Below, one piece after another: positions 48,130 through 60,100 of a stretch of DNA of 64,000 bases (the first letter of the stretch is position 1; each line of letters starts with the position of its first letter). The DNA comes from Nipponacmea schrenckii (taxonomy: Eukaryota; Mollusca; Gastropoda; Lottiidae): contig JAUJPP010000007.1 of the NCBI GenBank assembly GCA_030562195.1, positions 16,179,769-16,243,768 on the forward strand. The letters are read 5' to 3'. The translations under genes and the position numbers were made by a program. The notes under the pieces are model-generated. The model did no database searches. It saw nothing but the letters and a program-made list of their open reading frames with translations, and was not told the origin of the DNA.

Positions 48130-49190
48130 AATAAAAGGAATACAGTGTCTTAGAATAAACATGAAATCTAAAAAAACTTGGCCAATTAGAACATATATTT
48201 AACAGTAGATATTCCTGCTGCCATAAATAACATAACAGAATCATTATATAAGTTGATATTTCCAAGAAAACTTAGTAAGTATCCATAAATATACAATTAA
48301 TAATAAAATAATGCATAACAATAAATTGATTTTATGAGTTTTCCCAATTTTACAGGGATTCTGTTACTTTATGACACCAGGTAAGTTAACTCATGATACT
48401 CATATTGATCATTTATAGTGCATTCTAAGATGCAGTAGAAATGGCCTAGAAATGGTTTTAAATGTGATTTGAAGGCAAAATATTATATACTATCAATAGT
48501 AAATTAAGTTAGAGATTCAGATGGTTGTGAGCTAGGCCATTGAGTTTTACTTCCATGTAAAAACCATACACTGTTTTGAATCTTTATACAGCAAATTATT
48601 CAAGTTTTTTTTTTATAATAAATGACTTCACAAAAATCTTTTTTTGTAAAAATGATAATGAAAGATGTAAAGATGTAAAAATTCAAAGTAAAATTGAAAA
48701 TTTGAAAAAAAAAAGATTACCAGTTTCTGTCTGATAATATTGTAAACCCTTCGAAATTTCAATCACAAATAATATCAAATATTGATTTAGTATTATCAAA
48801 ATGCACCTAGTATCACTGTACTTCACTCACAGTGTTTTATCATGGCTACAAAAGACACATTTACAGAAAAATAACTTGAAAAACAATAAAGTTTTAAAGG
48901 AATACTGTGTCTTGGATTAAACATTAAATTGTTTTATCTTGGCCAATAAATAGCATAAATTCATCAGTAGATAAATAACACAACAGAATCCTAATATAAC
49001 CTGATAAATCTAAAAAACTTAGAAATTATCGACAAAAATGCAACTGATTAGTGACAAATTCTGAATACATTGATTAGGCTTTTTACAATAATTACTTAGT
49101 TTTTTAGTTTTCCCTATAAATATATACTCATATTGACCATTCTTGAGAACTTAAATTGTATGTCCATTTTAATACGCAGTATCACTTTAA
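48130..49190. repeat. Two copies of an unclassified AT-rich dispersed repeat
   Basis: Copies at about 48130-48450 and 48895-49190 share AAAGGAATACTGTGTCTTGG-type starts, a GGCCAAT word, ACAGAATC, CATATTGACCATTCTTGAGA-type ends and CTTAAATT. Related pieces occur inverted at 28150-28290 and direct at 60820-61020. It is MITE-like, and no coding is seen. Confidence 0.55.
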
Positions 49191-49304
49191 TTATTTAAAC
49201 AAGATCCTGTATACAGACTATAGCCTTGTCTGATGATCACATATAATTCCCAAGAAGCAAATTTACAGTTTGAAGTTTTAATCTCAACCGGAGTGTGTAA
49301 TAAT

Positions 49305-49440
49305 TCTAGTCAACCCAGCTGTAAATGGGTACTGATAATCCAGGAAAGATCAATGCCAAGAGGTTTGGCCAAGGACCAGCTGGTAGAAGGATCCCTGTCA
49401 CGACTTGTGAACCTAAGTTGATATCCTTGTAATAGATAGT
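49305..49440 (+). mobile_element. tRNA-derived SINE, family 1, 5'-truncated
   Basis: Plus-oriented body with AAGAGGTTTGGCCAAGGACC and AGCTGGTAGAAGGATCCCTG, without the tRNA head. It is in an open frame by chance. Confidence 0.7.
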
Positions 49441-49976
49441 TGTATGAATGTGACAATTATCACTGACTAAGTTCTATAAAACATTTTGATGCGTTATCCA
49501 CAAAAATATGATTGTTGTCCAATATAAAACATGTAATTGTTAAATGCAATATAAATTTAATTTCTAGACAATTTAAAGCCTAAGGGTAAAGCTTTGTGTG
49601 ATGACAGATAAAATTAAGTCTTATTCTGTATATTTGAAAAGGAAAGAGATAATTGCCCAGTCCATTCCCAGAGAAATTGCAAGTGTTCCAGAAAGGGCTG
49701 TCTTGCAAGCTACATTCTTCAATTATTGCAGAGGAACTAAATTTCACAAAGTTAATTTTGACTCTTTACATTTACTCTTAATACATTTTGAATTTGGCCA
49801 CATTTCAAGAAACCTTGAATAGAAATCTGTATTGAGAAATTAGAATATAAGATTTACAAGATGAAGGAATTGAGATAACATATCTGGCAGCAGTATATCT
49901 GAATTCAGTGTCAAGAGATGTGACTCGTGACTGTCTCCTACCCTACATAGAGATTTTTGGTATAAACAATGAACAG

Positions 49977-51160
49977 TTATTGATCAACTTTCTGTAAGAG
50001 TTGATCGACCTGTTCTCGACTAATTTCCTTCTTGTGTGTACGTACATGCACGCGCATGTTGTCAGCCCTGGTACCTGTACGTCCACAAATCTTACACATG
50101 TATAATTTGGTTGGTTCATGTATGGTGCGCATGTGTTTAGCCATATCGCCCCGTTTGAAGAAAGCAGACTGGCAAATAGGGCAGACGTAAGGTTTGACGT
50201 CAATGTGCGAGCGACGATGTGCATTGTAGGTTTTTGTCGAATGGAAAGATTTGTCACACATGTCACATTCGTAAGAATCAGGTCGTTCTGATTCATGCAT
50301 CTCGACATGTTCCTTCAAACTATCTTCATCTGTAAAAGATGCTTTACACTGAGGACAAACGAAGAACTTTCTATGAACAGTTAATAAATGATGTTTAAGA
50401 TCTTTCCATTTATCAAACTTTGTATCACAATGCTGACAAACACATTTCTCTTCCTCTTTATGATGTTCCAGAAGATGGTCCTGGAATTTGAAAACATCGT
50501 CAAAGCAGGCGGGACAAGAAGGGCATGTATATGACCCAGAACTATTTCCGTGCTCGGCTTGATAGTGGAGCGTTAACTCTTTATTTGACGAGTAACTTCC
50601 TCCACAAAGGTCACAGACATATTCAATCTGAAATTCTGGCCCTGATTTTGGAATTTCCATCACCTCATGCTTGATAGACATTCCATGATTGACACTCTTC
50701 GAAGGTCCTTCAGTAGCTTGATTCTTCTCCAGCATAAACTTCACCATCTTGGAAGCATCTATCTTACTTTCATTGCTAAAATTCTCCACAGCGTTTAAAG
50801 TTGGTGCTTTAATTTTTTGAAATTCAGTCTCACGTTGTCCATCTGGGGTGTGGAAGTTTGTCAAATGATAAAGCAATGCATCGATTGGACGACCTTCTTG
50901 TTTACAATCATCACATTCCTCAGCCAGGTCCTTACGATGTTTTTCAAGATGGAGGAGAAGAAATGTCTGATTATTGATGGGTTCCTTACAAAGCGGACAT
51001 TCCACAATATTTTTATGATAGTACAGCATGTCTTTCTGACTAGGCCCAATATTGATTGCCATGATAGGATTCTTTAACGTGACTTTAGCTTTTTTGTTTT
51101 GCGGATCGTCGCTACTACTAGAAGCAGATTCATCCTCATCTTCTCTGTCTCTCTTTAAAC
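49977..51160 (-). CDS. Shared terminal exon of the zinc-finger gene: nine C2H2 fingers
   Basis: The exon opens after a TTCCAG acceptor at 51161. It encodes an acidic/serine region (DREDEDESASSSSDDPQ), then two separated fingers (CPLC...HLEKH and CDDC...HLTNFH). A linker of about 75 residues leads to a run of seven fingers (first CDLCGGSYSSNKELTLHYQ, last CKICGRTGTRADNMRVHVR), and the stop is at the left end. The linkers between fingers are not TGEKP-like, so DNA contact by all fingers is uncertain. This exon has 393 codons. Confidence 0.93.
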
Positions 51161-54100
51161 CTGGAAAATCAAGAGAAAGGGGTTGAAGTTAGGAGAAAAT
51201 TTAGCTGTAAGATTGATGGGATTGAAAGTTTTATTTCAACTTTTTATGAGTACTGGGGAAAATGGTAGCATCAATTTGCACGTTCAGCAACCTTTAATGA
51301 TGACTATAGTTAAATGGACTATGTTATGTTGTATAGGGATTCTATTCTTTAACCCTAGCACATGGTAGTCTATATTCCTGGCAAAGGTTGAGGTGAACCT
51401 TCTGATTTTTTTGAAAAAAGCATCTAGGATGGAACAATAAACTAAGGCCCTGTGTGCTTCAGGCTGTGCATGTTACCTAGGCTGCAAGGCCAGGGTAGAA
51501 GTTAGAATACCCTTTTCGCTTAAATAATCATTACTATGGATTGTTATCAAGATCTTACCTTGATCAGATTCCTCAACAATCCATTCTGGTTGTACAACCA
51601 TGACCTCCGTACCTGGTAGCCGGTCATTGGTCGATGTGACAGCCTCCTCATCTTCAATTGGTTCGATTTTAATATCTGATACTTCCGTTGACGAGACCTG
51701 ACCAGAAGTGTTGGGTTCTTTTTTAACTTTATCTAAGGAGAACTCTTCATTGTTTGACACAGTATAAGATATGGAGGTATTACTGTCATTACTTGAGACT
51801 TTCGGTGAGACCACTGTCACCGTAGTGGTGATAGGTTTCGGTGCAATTCTCTGTAAAGGTTTACATTGAAATGTCATAATTGGAGTTTTGGTTGTTGAAA
51901 TGGTTGCTAGATTTGATATGGGAACTTTTTCTGTTTTCATGGTAACGCGACAGTTGGTTCCAACAATACAATCATTAGGAGTGTCTCTTTTACTACCAGA
52001 TTCCGCAAGTTTCATAAATGCTGTTTTGGGCACTAATTTATGGTCTGGTTCTTTAGCCCTTTCTGCAGTTTCTTGAAGCTTGATGTAAAATTTTTCAGTT
52101 TTATTAATAAACAGACTTAAGGTGCCCTCCAAGGTGATACTGTAAACTCTGGGCTGATTGGACGATTCATATATCTCCATGACACCATCCAGAAATGCAC
52201 GTCTCAGCGCTTTTTCCATCAGGCGGTTCGTGAATGTAAACTGCGGCATTTCGTCACTTTCTGAAATAACAAAAATTTGAAATTTAAAATAGGGTATTGA
52301 CATAAATATGAAAGAAATATAAGAGACACATTCCACATTTGCTATTAATTATATATACAGGAAGGTTCAGTGAAGATTACCAAGAAAAAAGATAATAGAC
52401 TAATCAAATGCCAATATCCTGGCAAAACTTCTCTCACTGCTCAGAGTTGCTTATGCCTGCTGCACATGACGGACTTTTGTCCGCGAAACACGTATTTGAT
52501 TTTTGAACAAATGTTTCGGCGACAATTGTTTTTTGTCTATCGTGTGCGCTGAATAAAAACATTTCTATGAAACAATTTCCGTCTTTAGCCAATCAGTCTA
52601 CACCATTTCATCACATGGAGTAAAATGAATTTATCGCCATTTTAACTTTAAGGTCATGTGAGAAAAAAGTCACATGACGAAGCGGCATTTATAATGTTTC
52701 CTTTGAACAAAAGTCTATCGTGTGCTGCTATAGTCCATCGTGTGCGGCAAATGAAAGCCTGAAAACAAAACAATGTTTTTTGATTGCAATGGACAAAAGT
52801 CCGCCGTCTGCGCCTAGCTTTAGGTGCTAAACACAGAGAAAAATTGGCCTTTCTTATATTTCCTTGTTGTATTCTTCTCAATTGGTATTGCCCTGCTTTA
52901 TATTAACAACTTTGTATTGTCCACATGTACATTAACTACTTTGTATTGCCCTGCTGTATATTAACTACTTTGTATTGCCCTGCTGCATATCAACTACTTC
53001 GTATTGCCCTGCTGTATATTAACTACTTTGTATTGCCCTGCAGTATATCAACTACTTCATATTGTCCTGCTGTATATTAACTACTTTGTATTGCCCTGCT
53101 GTATATTAACTACTTTGTATTGCCCTGCTGTATATCAACTACTTTGTATTGCCCTGCTATATATCAACTACTTTGTATTGCCCTGCTGTATATTAACTAC
53201 TTTGTATTGCCCTGCTGTATATCAACTACTTTGTATTGCCCTGCAGTATATTGACTACTTTGTATTGTCCAGGTGTATATCAACTACTCTTATTGCCCAG
53301 ATGACTTGTTAAATAGGTATTGTAATTTTCATACAGATAAGACCATTAGAATTCCAACATCATTGAAATGACATTATTACAAGGTTCATAATGGTCAAAG
53401 AAAGGGACAGATAATGTAAATAAAACAAATCTCCTCTATTGTAACTCAGTGATAATCCCCTCTCTAGGTAGTCAATACATGGCCTATATACCCCAGTCAG
53501 TGAGCCAGTATTCAGCCTATACTCTCTCTCGCTCAGTCTGTCTACATTGTTATACACTATACTACATCACTAACACATTGTTACTATAAATAAACTAGAC
53601 GCCATTATGGTAGGCAGACAGCCTGAAAATTCACGATTTTTTATTCCTTCTCATGACTTGTACAAACCGAAAACTCTCACTTCAAAAATACCATTCACTT
53701 CATTTATGTCTCTATTATTGAACAAGGCCTAATTATTCTCTCTATATGTGATTTAAGGCTTAAAATTTTGCCTTGTTTTTACCTTATTATTCACCCTGTT
53801 TAAAAGCCTCGGTCGATGGCAGCCAGGCCCGAGAAGAAACCGATATATCACCAAATGCTAAATACCAACAAGTGCCAGCATTTACACTAACAAAACTCAC
53901 CAAAATATAGCACTAATTACCTGAGAAGATTCCAAACAAAAATATCAAAAATAAGCACTTTTAATGGTAAAATCCAGGCGAATTCAGGCTCAAATTGTAA
54001 AGTTTATTATGAATGAAGGAGAGAGCCTCACCACGCGGTAATCAACATGTCGAGATGGCGAGTTATTACCCCTTGTTCAGCTTCATTGATTTCATTATTT

Positions 54101-57100
54101 AGGCCAAAATTCGGACTGATTTCAAAATCGAAAGACAAGACAGACTCTGTTGATTGGTAATCTAAAATCACAGAATTCACAACACCAGTGCATGAAATAC
54201 GCAAATTCCGAAAATCGCGTTCTAATCTAAACAGAAATAGACTTTTATATCATTGTCTAAGGAAGTTAATTTCTGCCTATGACAATAAAACAGGTATTGT
54301 ACCTTTAATTAGAATGAAGTGATATTAACCGGTCAATTAACGATATTAAACATATCTAATAGATATTGACATCGTAACACTTAGTTTAAATACAATCTTA
54401 TACAATGTTTACATCTAGAGATCCATTGTAGAGAAATAAAATAAACACTAGATTATACTTCGACTCTTTTTCTCCTTGTCAGTGATGCAGGTCTGTGAAT
54501 GGGTTCTTCGGATGGGGAAATAAACCGAGGCCCCGTGTGATACAGGCTGTGCACGTTAAAAATCCCTCGACAGTTGGAAATCACAAGAGTTGGCTAATGC
54601 CGCTGTCCTGCCAAACATGACCGTCATTGTACATAGTATGGCGTTGCCTCTCTTTATTAGCCAAAGGTTCAGATGTGAAGGGCGTCAAACTCCATTCAAT
54701 TCATTTCATATCATTTTAAGTGGAATATTTTCTCTCACACAAATAAAAAAAAAATCTTAAATCAAGCTACTGACCATTCGTTTGTGATTCCGTCGCCATT
54801 CTAGGCTTGTCTGTTCTTTCTGTCATAACTTTATAAACCATGTCAATCCACCCACTGAGCTACTGTGTTTATATTTCTTATCATTAGATTTTTAAATACC
54901 TGGTGCTGTAAACCCTGTTGAGAACCCTGTGGCCCTTATTCACTCCACCTATTCAATGTTCTATATAGAACGGTATTGGAAATACACTAGAGCTAGGGAA
55001 TCTTCAATCATTCCACGATACGATACGTCGATACAAGGGCAAGGGTCACGATACAAGGGTCGTGTATTGGGTAATGGGACTAATTAACAATTCATCTTCA
55101 AAGTTGCAATATAATAGGCTATATTAATTTCTAATATTCCAACAATATCAGTTAAGTGGAAAAATATCTGATTCCATTCAACAAATTATAAAATTTCACC
55201 CCTTTTATACGGGATGAGACGTATAGTCAAATCTCATTACACGAGCCCGTACTACGATACGTGTATCGCGGAGCATCGATTCACTGATATATCGAGACAG
55301 CATAAATGAAATAAATGGTGTTTTACGTCCTACTATTCTGCAACACATTGGCTAATAAAGAGGGACAACGCCCTTCATGGAGTGATGAGGAAATGTTGCC
55401 AGCACTACGACATTAGCCTTCTCTTTTTGTCGAAGGAACTTTATCGTGCACAGTCTCTAGCACACGGGGCCTCCGTTTATTGTCTCTCAATGGCCTCTCA
55501 GTCAGAAATATACCCAATGTGCAACCATGTTCTGGGTAGGTCGAGAAATTGATAGATCTAGTGAACTTGTGGTTATAATGTTTGAAACTGAATGCGTTTT
55601 GAGCTTGTCCCCCTGTGATTGGTGCTTATTAAATGTCCGTATTATTATACTTAGAATAAATCGGAAAGAGATGACTTCCTATAAAATTCGAAAAGGTGGA
55701 TTTATGTCTTTCGGCTAATACTTTGATATCATTAGAAACTTTTCTTGTTTGTAAATTATACGACCAGTGGCGAGGCCAGGATTCCGAGACTGGGTGTCCA
55801 AATCGTGGGAGTGGGGTGGGGGTCACATAATAAGAGGAAAACTATATATCGGGGTTGAAATTCGATTTCTGTGGCTGAAGCTTTGATTTGTATTGAATGT
55901 GTCATTCCACTCTCGTCCTCTCCTTTCCAGGTCTTCCATTTTCCCAACAATTTTTAATATATAATATTAAATGTAATTATAATATACCAACCAACGACTA
56001 CCATTCAATCACCAATCAAACATATTTTCACGAAGAGGTTTGAATGTAGAAGGCCGGGTAAACAAACTCATGTCACATCATACAAGTTTCACAGCTATTC
56101 TATTTAACAAGACAAGATTTAAGCAAGTTCTGCGAAACCAACGACACAAAATCAACTGATTGAGCCAAATACATACTTCAATTTCTAAGTTAGATTTCAG
56201 GAAATTTTTATTTTAGGACTGGTGACATTCATATCAAATACTTTATATCGGAGTATCTGGTTACATGTATGTGTATGTGTGTGTGTGTGCTTGTGCGGGC
56301 TTGTGTCTTTTTAACTAAAATTACTAATAATTAATGCTCGCACAAATCAATAAGCTTATCTAATTGTTCTGTGACCTATAGGCCAGTGCTTTCATTGAGA
56401 CTCGTCTCAATACACCCTAACACCAATCCATTCACCAATCAATACGACTACAATCAACTACCCAGTCTGTGATATCAGCATCCACTGGAAGCGAAAGTTA
56501 ATTGGTCATCTACAAACAAGTACTTAGTTTGTGATATCAGCTGGAACCAAACGTTAACTTATCTACATGACCTGACGACCCCCCCCCCCCCCGATTCCGG
56601 TTGGGGTAATGGAAGTCGGGGAAATGACAAAGGCTTTTACACTTGTCATTATTTTACCCTCAAGGGGTGCATGTTTCCCCCACTTCATTTTTGTACTTTT
56701 TTTTCTTAATGAGAATTTAAACTGTAAGCCTCAATAAAGTACCGGTACTGATAACCATTGAGCGACATTACGTTAATAAATAAATATTTTTTTGTAAGTT
56801 AACAAACTTCCCTCACGGTAATTTCAACTGCAGTGTTAAAACAAGTTCAAAGTGATATGTGACAAATAGATCGAGTCAATAGGAAAATCTAAACCAATCA
56901 AATCACTCGTTATATAGACTCTTTGTCCACGAACGTAAAGAAACCGAAAGTCGAGTGTTATTTAATGTTTTGATATACCGTTGGCGTTACACCTACCTTC
57001 CCTTTTCACACCTTTCAATTGACTTAGTTCGGAGAACAGAGTCTCTCTATTATTGCGAAGAATATCCATTTTAGTTTTTAAATCGAGGTCCACTTTGACC

Positions 57101-60100
57101 AAACGATTTAATTTATTTGCGCAGAATTTGCACAGAAATCCAGAAAAAGGGACACATAACTCTCCAAATATGCCAATGTACGGACGGCACGTTTCGTGTT
57201 TCAAATTCCTATAGTTTTTCATGTCAACTATACGATTTGTACATAGCGTACATATTCTTACACTTTTGATATTCATATCCGCCATTTTGTGTTTTGTTTA
57301 CATGACCTTCACCCTTCTTTATTTCCATTCTACCTAAACCTTGATTTGATTGGCCGGATATAAATAACACAACAAACTGAAAGAAATTTCCGTGTCCGTG
57401 GTAGACTCGATCCAATCATTCTTTTGAAACTGTATCCCTCTTCCATTTTATCTCATACATATTTCAGAACATACTCATACTCCCTTCCCTTTCAGACCTG
57501 ATGACAAGAATACTTTGAAAATTTTATTTTTTTTTCTAAGAGAAATATAAGTATAAATATAATTTCAAAGTTTTCTGTCATCTTCACATTATTTTGTATC
57601 TACTGATATCATAACTGATAATACTACTATATTTATACAATACTATTTTCTATACTATAATGTGATTCCAATTTTCCAAGTAATCTTCTGAGGTACTTTG
57701 TCAAAGCCTTTCATAAAGTGCATGTAAACCGAGGACCACCGCGACTCCAAACCCAGGCCTCAAATACAACAAAACACCGGCTAAAATAAAGTATAAAAAA
57801 TTGCTTTATACTCACTAGGTATATGATATATAACTTACAATAACTAAACAATATCCTATTCCCATTTCCATAATGGTCAAGATACTACCGTCTCATACCT
57901 GGACATCATTAGGCCATTTCTTGTTTGAAGGTCGTACGACACCCGGTGGCACGCCTTAATTATACGATGTGAGAGTCGAATGCAAGGTCAAACCAAACCA
58001 ACGACTTCCACATTAACAAGGATTACCATGATCGTTAACAAGTTTGGAATAATGGAGAAGACCTACAAACTCACGAGCACAGCCTAAACTCTCGTGCGAT
58101 TCTTATATATTGTATAGTTCATGTCAGACGTCTGTGAATGTGTGTGTTATAATCCATTAGTCGTAATAATCGGAGAGGCATAATCAATTATTAAATCGAT
58201 GAATAATCAAAAAAAACACAAAAAGTTAATATACACTGCCTAAGTGGACGTAAACTTGTCATTTACCAATAACTATCTAGTCTATTATATTAGTTAGCTT
58301 ACAGTGGTTAACATGTCTTCTACCATCAACTACCTAGTCTGTGATATCAGTTAGCTGACAGTAGACGTTAACTTGTCATATACGAACAACTACCTAGTCT
58401 GTGATATCAGTTAGCTGACAGTAGACGTTAACTTGTCATCTACCATCAACTACCTAGTCTGTGATATCAGTTAGCTGACAGTAGACGTTAACTTGTCATA
58501 TACGAACAACTACCTAGTCTGTGATATCAGTTAGCTGACAGTAGACGTTAACTTGCCATCTACCAACAACTACCTAGTCTGTGATATCAGTTAGCTGACA
58601 GCAGACGTTAACTTGTCATCTACCAATAACTACCTAGTCTGTGATATCAGTTTGCTGACAGTACGAGACGTCAACTGATCATCTACATCTATCAATAACT
58701 ACCTAGTCTGTGATATCAGTTAGCTGACAGTAGACGTTAACATGTCAATGCCTCTCAGTTTTTTTAAATTAAGTAACGATAAATCGCTTTTTACCGAGCG
58801 CTGAGGTTTTGCCACAATTACCACTAGTAAATGCAGTTGATAATGTTCTATACGGAGAGGGACTGCTTTTGTGGGGATAAGAAATATCGAGGGAAAGGAA
58901 GGGAAATTATAAAAACAAAAAGCGAAACTTACCCTCAGTAATTGGCATAGATTCGCGAGGAGGGCTATATGCAACGACCTCAGCCTTAGTCTCATATTTT
59001 GATCTTAAATCACTCAACAAATTACTCTTTTCTGCTCGCAACTCGTTGATTTTGTGTGATAAATCGTGATCTATTTTTTGTAGTTTATTCAGTTTCTGAA
59101 AACACAATCTACAAATATACCGAGAACCATTGTCATTTTCATTTGGTATGTAGCCTAATATCTGAGTCAATTGGTTGATTAATCCAAATGTTTTAATAAA
59201 CAACGACCGTCGATTGGTAAGAATGAGATCTTCATGACATAATCGACAAAAAACTGGATTCGAGCTACTTACTGTCGCCGCCATTTCCATCTGATTTAAT
59301 GAAAAAAAAGTCTTTCGTAAATCAAAACTTGTGCGACGCAGACCTGAACAAATAGTTAATATTGTTTATACAAGGCACAGTCTTTCTATCAAAGGCTCTG
59401 ATTGGCTGTAACGCAACAGTACGATCCACTCAAATCACTTCAATTACAAACCTCCGTGAAAGAATAGTGTCTTATAATGTCAAAGGGTTAGACGGAGTTT
59501 GTAAAGAAAACGTTTACGGCTGAAAGAAAAGAAAAAGTATTAGTCGTTAAAGAATTAGCGATTGAAATAACAGGCAAATCGTATAATTTAAATTTGCCAA
59601 CAAGTGTCGCACGACTTACAAGGAAGAAAAGTATCTGTTATGATGTCAAGGTATTGGACGTGGGTCATAACAGTCAAGACATAGCCTTGTCAAGATGTTC
59701 CATTCCCCAAATAAATTTCAGCAACGGACCACTTATTTCAAATACAAGCGGAATGTCGAATGATTACAGACACACCAGGAACGGAACCACAGTTATTTTC
59801 TAGTTTTGGCCTACCTTTATCTTGTACTAGTCCACAAGAGCAATTCGAAGTATGTTTAGCTCGCAGTTTTTTCACCAGATTTTGTCTATCACATATTAAT
59901 CTTTCTACCAAATCATTGTTCAATTTATTGAGTTTAGTCAGAGCCCCCCAGCACAAGTAACAAGCATAATTTGAGCCATTGTCATTCTCCGATGGCATGT
60001 AGCCTAAAACTTCACACAATTCGCTCAAAAGCATAAATTCTTGTACAAAAAGTTTCCGTCTATTTTTCACTGTGATTGCCCCATTACAAACACGACAACA

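Larger units (their letters stand above)
54800..56996. other. Intron and upstream region between the short first exon and ZAD exon A
   Basis: Includes a fragment of the 31-bp minisatellite motif (about 55015-55060), a SINE 2 copy, a (TG)n stretch near 56270-56290, the tail-motif copy at 56430-56590 and a C13 tract. No coding sequence supported. Confidence 0.5.

Noticed and set aside
49233..49421. Plus-strand 62-codon ORF
   Set aside because: Mostly SINE family 1 sequence.
49598..49822. Plus-strand 74-codon ORF
   Set aside because: No family resemblance and no splice context; downstream of the zinc-finger gene's stop on the other strand.
53004..53312. Plus-strand 102-codon hydrophobic ORF that looks like a membrane protein
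   Set aside because: It is the 29-bp minisatellite cycling through three phases.
55527..55718. Plus-strand 63-codon ORF
   Set aside because: Lies at the end of a SINE 2 copy with no coding evidence.
59497..59803. Plus-strand open stretch antisense between ZAD exons B and C (ends in a 69-codon ATG ORF)
   Set aside because: Not recognisable, without clear splice sites, and overlapped by regulatory sequence of the ZAD exons; kept only as a note.
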